Shown: piece by piece, positions 59,413-64,000 of the stretch | Numbering within the stretch: position 1 is the first letter of the stretch | Layout: every line of letters begins with the position of its first letter | Origin: Niastella caeni | GTDB lineage: Bacteria > Bacteroidota > Bacteroidia > Chitinophagales > Chitinophagaceae | NCBI RefSeq assembly: GCF_004834005.1 | Contig: NZ_STFF01000002.1 | Coordinates: 248,001 to 312,000 of the forward strand | Reading direction: 5' to 3' | Length of the DNA stretch: 64,000 bases | Notes under the pieces: generated by a model | Told to the model about the DNA's origin: nothing | Databases searched by the model: none | What the model saw: only the letters and a program-made list of their open reading frames with translations | Made by a program: the position numbers and the translations under genes

Positions 59413-61065
59413 ATGAATAAATCAAGTATAACTCTTTTCCTTTTCAGTGGTTGCTTATTAGGTGCCACCATGGTACAGGCACAGGAGCCCAACAAAGGAA
59501 AAACCATTGATGTAACCTCTACTTTCAAACCGGTATTACGGGAAGCAGCAAAAATTAATTTCAATGCCACCGAGCCGGCCGTTGATACAACCAGGCCCAG
59601 GCTTACTTATAATATACCAGCGCAAAACTTATTTTTTACCTATCAACCAGCAGGCGTGCACCCCGTGGCGCTGAAAGTTGACTCCATGAACGCCTGGCAA
59701 TACAGTAATTATATAAAAGCGGGTATTGGTAACGTTCATCAGCCATTTGTAAAAGCTGGGTTTAGCTTTGGCGATGGTCAGCGAACCTTCTTTAATATTT
59801 TCGCCAATCACTACACGTCGAAGGGCGAGTTGGAATTTCAGAAGAACAGCCAGACCAGTGTTGGTGCAGCAGCCACTTATAAAACCAGTAAGAACCTGGA
59901 ATGGAACGGTAGTTTAGGTTTCCGCAGCGACGATTATTATTTATACGGATATAGACCCGATACCTTAAAATTCAGTAAAGACGACCTGAAGCAACGGTTT
60001 CAGACCATTGAAGCAAAAGTTGATTTCAGGAATATTAGTCCAACAGAGTTTGGGCTCAATTACCATCCCAGTATCCGGGTGAGTGGTTTTGGCGACAATC
60101 ATGATCCAAAAGGAAGTGAGACCAATACGGTGGTGAGCCTGCCATTGGAAAAGACATTTGGGGAAAAATTCTCATTTAACCTGGGCGCAACGGCCGACCT
60201 CACCAATTATAAGTATGGCGACAAAAGCGATAAAAAATCGATCCAGAATAACCTGTACCAGGTGGCTACTGCCGTAGCATTCAAGACGAATAACCTGTAT
60301 TTGCATGCTGGTATACTGCCATCGTGGGACCAGAAGAAATTCCACATGTTGCCCAACATTATGGCCGACATTACCACCAACGACAAAAAATTCACCCTGC
60401 AATTGGGCTGGGTAGGATATTACAACAAAGGATCTTACCAGCGGTTTGCATCCATTAATCCCTGGCTGGCGCAACCAGATTCACTTGTGAATACCCGGGC
60501 GATCGACCTGTATGGGGGAATAAAAGGATCCTTGGGCGACCATTTCACATATTCTGCCAAACTGGGTATAGTAACCTATCATAACATGCCGTTGTTTGTA
60601 AATGACACGCTATACGGTAATACTTTCAATGTACTGTACGAACCCAAGATGAATGACCTGCAATTGCACAGCGAAATAGGGTATACCATTGGCGAGCAGT
60701 TCAGCGCAACGGCGGGCGTCACATTAAATAATTATTTCAATCTTGAGCAGGAAAAAGACGCCTATGGGTTAATTCCTATAGAACTGAATGCCGCCATCCG
60801 GTGGCAGTTGCTGAAAGACCTGTTCCTGTATAGTGAATTGTGGACATGGACCAAGCCCAGATTTAAGGCCAAGAACGGGGACAGCTTTAGAGGAGATAAT
60901 GCCTTTGACCTGAATGCAGGGGCAGAATTCAGGATTACAAAAAACTTTAATCTGTGGATGCAGCTTAATAATTTGTTAAATGATCAATACCAGCGCTGGA
61001 ACCAGTACCAGGTTTTTGGATTTAGTATACTGGGCGGCATAACTTATTCGTTTAATACCAAATAA
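59413..61065 (+). CDS. Outer-membrane beta-barrel protein (TonB-receptor-like, no plug)
   Basis: 550 residues with signal peptide (LLGATMVQAQ). Mature N-terminus GKTIDVTSTFKPVLREAAK resembles the region just after TonB-dependent receptor plugs. From about 90 the protein alternates short amphipathic strands (FNIFANHYTSKGELEFQK, AKVDFRNISPTEFGLNYH, LQLGWVGYYNKGSYQRF, AAIRWQLLKDLFLYSELW) and ends ILGGITYSFNTK with a terminal aromatic-like strand. About 20 strands fit. No TonB box seen. Pairing with the TPR protein suggests a surface complex. Confidence 0.8.
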   Translation: MNKSSITLFLFSGCLLGATMVQAQEPNKGKTIDVTSTFKPVLREAAKINFNATEPAVDTTRPRLTYNIPAQNLFFTYQPAGVHPVALKVDSMNAWQYSNYIKAGIGNVHQPFVKAGFSFGDGQRTFFNIFANHYTSKGELEFQKNSQTSVGAAATYKTSKNLEWNGSLGFRSDDYYLYGYRPDTLKFSKDDLKQRFQTIEAKVDFRNISPTEFGLNYHPSIRVSGFGDNHDPKGSETNTVVSLPLEKTFGEKFSFNLGATADLTNYKYGDKSDKKSIQNNLYQVATAVAFKTNNLYLHAGILPSWDQKKFHMLPNIMADITTNDKKFTLQLGWVGYYNKGSYQRFASINPWLAQPDSLVNTRAIDLYGGIKGSLGDHFTYSAKLGIVTYHNMPLFVNDTLYGNTFNVLYEPKMNDLQLHSEIGYTIGEQFSATAGVTLNNYFNLEQEKDAYGLIPIELNAAIRWQLLKDLFLYSELWTWTKPRFKAKNGDSFRGDNAFDLNAGAEFRITKNFNLWMQLNNLLNDQYQRWNQYQVFGFSILGGITYSFNTK

Positions 61066-61146
61066 AGCCAGTAGCTAGAAGAAAGTAGCTAGTAGGGGAT
61101 TCCATAAGGAGCCGCCCTGCTTATCACTAACCACTCACTACTAGCC
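61066..61146. repeat. Family F inverted repeat after the barrel gene
   Basis: Left arm 61068-61095 (CCAGTAGCTAGAAGAAAGTA and on), right arm 61122-61146 (ATCACTAACCACTCACTACT and on). Confidence 0.7.
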
Positions 61147-61231
61147 TGGCTTGGGGAAAAAGGTTTTACGGAGTTTATGTTTTCATTACCGGAAAATTTT
61201 TGTTCTTTGCACAAGTAAACAACGGAATATT

Positions 61232-61906
61232 ATGAATAATGTGCTGGTAAGTTACTTGCTTCAACATAAGAGCATCAGTATACCGGGGTTGGGGTCAATG
61301 TATATTGAGCGCATCCCGGCGCAGACTGATTTTGTGAACCGTCGTATTCTGCCTCCTGATTATCATTTCCGTTTTGATAAATATTTCGACGCTCCCGATA
61401 AAGATTTTTTCACCTATCTGGCGAAACAACAGAACATTGCCGATTATGAAGCCATTAAATGGTATAATGAATGGGCATATGAACTTCGTAGCAAATTGCG
61501 CGAAGGGCAGGTGGTTGAATGGGCTGGAATTGGATCGTTAAAAAAGGACATATCAGGAGAAATTATATTTGAATCGGCAGGACGTATCCCCAGCCTGCAG
61601 GAGCCTACGCCTGCCAACCGCGTTATTCATTCCCACTCACAACATACCATGCTGGTGGGCGACCAGGAAGTGACCCGTAAGATCTCAAATACTGATTATG
61701 TATCCAATGAATCAGACAGTAATGTTACTTCTGGTGATGAAATGCCGCCTGATTATTATGAGGAACCGCCCAAAAAAAGAGGGTGGTGGATATTTGCATT
61801 GGTAATAGCCGCCCTGGCTTTAAGTGTTATCTTTTTCAGGGTGTATAAAAGTGGTTTTGTGACATCCGCTGCAGGAAATCAACAACCGATCAACGCAGCG
61901 CCCTGA
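61232..61906 (+). CDS. HU-CCDC81-like protein with C-terminal membrane helix
   Basis: 224 residues from the ATG at 61232 (the longer frame reads a repeat-bearing spacer). N-terminal domain VLVSYLLQHKSISIPGLGSM with IERIPAQTDFVNRRILPPDY and EGQVVEWAGIGSLKKD matches the prokaryotic HU-CCDC81 double domain. After an acidic linker a helix (WWIFALVIAALALSVIFF) about 193-210 anchors it, followed by a short periplasmic end. Others in the family carry a SPOR domain that binds peptidoglycan; it is absent here. It could link envelope and DNA-binding-like fold functions; role unknown. Confidence 0.78.
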   Translation: MNNVLVSYLLQHKSISIPGLGSMYIERIPAQTDFVNRRILPPDYHFRFDKYFDAPDKDFFTYLAKQQNIADYEAIKWYNEWAYELRSKLREGQVVEWAGIGSLKKDISGEIIFESAGRIPSLQEPTPANRVIHSHSQHTMLVGDQEVTRKISNTDYVSNESDSNVTSGDEMPPDYYEEPPKKRGWWIFALVIAALALSVIFFRVYKSGFVTSAAGNQQPINAAP

Positions 61907-61961
61907 TATTTTTCCAATAAACAATCTGATTTTTCTTTTCTTTGCAGGTCATAAATACCTG

Positions 61962-62861
61962 ATGTCATCACCTATACATTATACTACTTGCCCGGCCTGC
62001 GATTCATCGGACATTCGCCCTATTTTGGCATCAAAGGATTACACGGTTTCGCAAAAAACGTTTGAGATTTGGGAGTGTGGCCGTTGTACCATTCGATTTA
62101 CACAGGATGTGCCCCAACAGGATGATATAGCCGCATATTATCAGTCGGAAAATTATATTTCTCACAGCAATACCAGTAAAGGTCTGGTAAATAGGTTATA
62201 CCTTCGGGTACGTACACGTAATTTGAAAAGTAAAAGAAAATTAGTACAGTCGTATTGCAATGCCGAAAGCATGCCCCGTTTACTGGATGTGGGATGTGGC
62301 ATTGGCTCGTTTATGGATCATATGCGACAACATGGCTGGTTGGTAGAAGGGGTGGAACCCAGTGAAACAGCCCGTAAAAATGCCGTGAAGCAGTATGGAT
62401 TATTCGTTTATCCTTCCGAAAAATTTTTCGATCCCACTTTAGGGAGTTTTGATATCATAACCATGTGGCATGTACTGGAACATGTGCATCTGCTGCATGA
62501 ATATATGGACCGGCTGAAAGAATTGTTACGTCCGCAAGGCGCCTTGTTCATTGCCGTTCCAAATTATACCAGCTACGATGCTGCTAAGTACAAGGAGCAT
62601 TGGGCCGCGTATGATGTGCCCCGCCATCTGTATCATTTCTCACCGGAATCTATGCGCTTACTGATTGAAAAACATGGAATGAAATTGAGGACCATAAAAC
62701 CTATGTGGTATGATAGTTTTTATGTGAGCATGTTAAGTGAAAAGCACAAGACCGGTAAAGAAAGCGTATTGAAAGGCGGCATTATGGGCTCTCTTTCTAA
62801 TTTGAACACGCTGTTTCACAAAGATCAATGTAGTTCGTTGATCTACGTGATCGGGAAATAA
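61962..62861 (+). CDS. SAM methyltransferase with N-terminal zinc ribbon
   Basis: 299 residues. Two CxxC pairs, C10/C13 (TCPACDSSD) and C39/C42 (ECGRCTIRF), form a probable zinc ribbon; then the SAM domain with LLDVGCGIGSFMDHMRQHGW (about 106-125), EGVEPSETARKNAVKQYG and the loop IITMWHVLEHVHLLHEYMDR. This architecture is typical of methyltransferases acting on sugars or lipopolysaccharide/cell-surface glycans. The last part (SPESMRLLIEKHGMKLRTIK) follows the family. Convergent with the glutaminyl cyclase gene. Confidence 0.86.
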   Translation: MSSPIHYTTCPACDSSDIRPILASKDYTVSQKTFEIWECGRCTIRFTQDVPQQDDIAAYYQSENYISHSNTSKGLVNRLYLRVRTRNLKSKRKLVQSYCNAESMPRLLDVGCGIGSFMDHMRQHGWLVEGVEPSETARKNAVKQYGLFVYPSEKFFDPTLGSFDIITMWHVLEHVHLLHEYMDRLKELLRPQGALFIAVPNYTSYDAAKYKEHWAAYDVPRHLYHFSPESMRLLIEKHGMKLRTIKPMWYDSFYVSMLSEKHKTGKESVLKGGIMGSLSNLNTLFHKDQCSSLIYVIGK

Positions 62862-62865
62862 GGAG

Positions 62866-62901
62866 ATGTAGTTGCAGGTTTCAAGTTGCAGGTTACAGGG
62901 G
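62866..62901. repeat. Family M single arm in a convergent junction
   Basis: GTAGTTGCAGGTTTCAAGTT and GCAGGTTACAG words. The opposite-sense relative is at 53583-53610. Only a single arm seen here. Confidence 0.6.
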
Positions 62902-62915
62902 TATCCTTTTTTATT

Positions 62916-63737
62916 CTACTGTATTTTGATCTCATAAATGAACGGCCATCTTTTCCCGGTAACAAGCATTTTGCCGGTAGCGCTGTCGTATGCAATACCA
63001 TTTAATACATCGGCTCCGGGACGCAGTGAAGAGGCTTCTTTTTGCAAATTCTCCAGGTCTATTCTGCCAATAACTTTGCCCGTGGCCGGGTCAATTTTCA
63101 GAATATAAGCCGTTTCCCACTGGTTGGCGTAGATGTAGCCGTTGATATATTCCAGCTCGTTGATATTTGCTACCGGACCGTTGTTATCGGTTACGCGAAG
63201 GATATTCTGCAATTTGAGGGAATCGGGCGTCAGGTAATACAGGTTGCTGGTGCCATCGCTCATGATCAGGGAGGCAGAGTCGTGCGTTAAACCCCAGCCT
63301 TCTTTGGATGGCAGCTTAAATTCATTTATTTTTTTAAATGTATTGGCGTCATATACAAACCCAACCTGGCTTGTCCAGGTGAGCTGGTACAGCTTATCGT
63401 TAAAAAAGGTAATGCCTTCCCCAAAGTATTTTGTTTTATCCAGCCGCACCTTCGTGGTCACTTTACCGGTTTTCAGATCGCTGATCCCCAGTTCAGAAGG
63501 GTAGGGGCTTTCATCGGCATTTCCGCCTGAGCTTTCAAAAAGCTGCCCTTTATAGAATTCCAGTCCTTCGGTAAAATAAGAAGTATCGTGCGGGTATTTA
63601 TTGACCACAGCATATTGAATAGCCGGCGGTGCAGCAGTTACGTTCTTTGAAGTATCGTCAGGGTTGGAGGTGCCAGCCTCATTACAGGCTGCCAGCGTGG
63701 CCAATAGTACAATAGCTGCAAAAAATACTTTCTTCAT
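62916..63737 (-). CDS. Glutaminyl-peptide cyclotransferase, lipoprotein
   Basis: 273 residues. Lipobox LAAC with Cys18 after MKKVFFAAIVLLATLA, then an Asp/Thr linker and a five-bladed beta-propeller of the plant/bacterial glutamine cyclotransferase type: HDTSYFTEGLEFYKGQLFES, LYQLTWTSQVGFVYD, EGWGLTHDSASLIMSDG, LEYINGYIYANQWETAYI, VLNGIAYDSATGKMLVTGKRW (written in stretches). It would convert N-terminal Gln of exported proteins to pyroglutamate, which is known for T9SS-exported proteins in this phylum. Confidence 0.92.
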   Translation of the reverse strand: MKKVFFAAIVLLATLAACNEAGTSNPDDTSKNVTAAPPAIQYAVVNKYPHDTSYFTEGLEFYKGQLFESSGGNADESPYPSELGISDLKTGKVTTKVRLDKTKYFGEGITFFNDKLYQLTWTSQVGFVYDANTFKKINEFKLPSKEGWGLTHDSASLIMSDGTSNLYYLTPDSLKLQNILRVTDNNGPVANINELEYINGYIYANQWETAYILKIDPATGKVIGRIDLENLQKEASSLRPGADVLNGIAYDSATGKMLVTGKRWPFIYEIKIQ

Positions 63738-63756
63738 AATAAATGGTCTATGCGAT

Positions 63757-63764
63757 CAAAAATA
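63757..63764 (-). promoter_or_regulatory. TAnnTTTG -7 box for the glutaminyl cyclase gene
   Basis: Minus-strand TATTTTTG, perfect match, 20 nt before the ATG. Confidence 0.6.
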
Positions 63765-64000
63765 CGGGTGGAAAGATAAGCAAAGCTACATGAATAATTA
63801 ATTTTTGAATTTATTGGGAAATGGGGGACTTGTACCGTGTAAATTTTGTATAATGGCCCCAAAGTGCTGTTAGCATAAGTAAAAGAGTAAATGAAAGAAA
63901 TAAAGTTTTATGAAGTGAGCGATCCCATCGAACTATATATACTGCTTTGTGAACTATAAGTCTTGCATTCCGAACAATGACCATTGCATTTCAGCTTTTT
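63765..64000. other. Right-hand end of window without a supported gene
   Basis: A/T-rich, no long frame. A 22-codon ORF at 63891-63959 (MKEIKFYEVSDPIELYILLC and on) is possible but has no support beyond its start and stop. The sequence may be the upstream region of a gene outside the window. Confidence 0.4.

Noticed and set aside
63891..63959. 22-codon ORF near the right end
   Set aside because: No supporting signal besides start and stop; could be the leader of a gene outside the window, which cannot be judged.
1..64000. tRNA, rRNA, riboswitch, transposase or integrase genes
   Set aside because: Looked for on both strands by eye; no convincing cloverleaf, conserved riboswitch core or transposase motif was seen. 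A tRNAscan or Rfam search would be decisive.

Overview
The window reads as a chromosomal segment of a Bacteroidota bacterium, most likely family Chitinophagaceae (Niastella/Chitinophaga-like). Evidence: the infA-rpmJ-rpsM-rpsK-rpsD-rpoA-rplQ order, promoters of the TAnnTTTG type, very little Shine-Dalgarno signal, type IX secretion C-terminal domains, many short lipoproteins and signal peptides ending in AQ. The genus is an inference. No tRNA, rRNA, CRISPR array, prophage or intact insertion sequence was seen.

Layout. 1-0.9 kb: tail of an MFS transporter and a conserved hypothetical. 1.1-5.2 kb: translation/alpha operon, closed by a strong terminator. 5.3-7.9 kb: carA, aroQ and a secreted protein. 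8-12.2 kb: two paralogous secreted delta-60-repeat proteins with T9SS tails. 12.9-16.4 kb: M1 peptidase, HupE-like protein and a DUF6702-like protein. 16.6-21.4 kb: envelope genes (CNNM/CBS transporter, PAP2, LtaS-like phosphotransferase) and a methyltransferase. 21.8-28.1 kb: phosphosugar mutase, cysteine desulfurase, gluconokinase, DUF1624 membrane protein. 28.2-37.1 kb: mutS, an SpoU RNA methyltransferase, ubiA-type prenyltransferase, ruvX, def, an rluD-like gene, lipB. 37.3-42.9 kb: secreted protein, PLP deaminase, nucleotidyltransferase, an ECF sigma factor translationally coupled to a membrane-anchored HtrA-like protease, and two tiny lipoproteins. 43.5-49.4 kb: DnaQ/ExoX-like exonuclease, Dpm1-like glycosyltransferase, EamA transporter, S9 peptidase. 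49.6-56 kb: hypothetical, 2-oxoacid dehydrogenase E2, cinA, dacB, thioesterase, DoxX. 56.2-63.7 kb: large TPR protein, outer-membrane barrel, HU-CCDC81-type anchored protein, methyltransferase, glutaminyl cyclase.

The most unusual feature is not a gene. Most intergenic spacers outside tight operons hold imperfect inverted repeats whose arms are themselves short arrays of degenerate 7-8 nt units. I distinguish families by core word: A GGATTTCG/GAGATTT, B GCAAGCT, C GATGGTT, D GTTTGTG/CAAACCA, E GAATATC/ATTCAAC, F AGTAGCT, G GGTTACC, H GAACGCT, I TTTGAAAA, J AACGGCA, K GGCATAAA, L GACAATA, M GTAACCT. The two arms of an element come from one family. They lie at all ten convergent gene junctions, split the alpha operon at nearly every boundary, sometimes supply the last codons and stop of a gene, and once lie in frame inside a gene (lipB). 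True T-tailed terminators are present separately. These letters are used in the entries below.

All functional names come from motif recognition by eye; no database search was possible.
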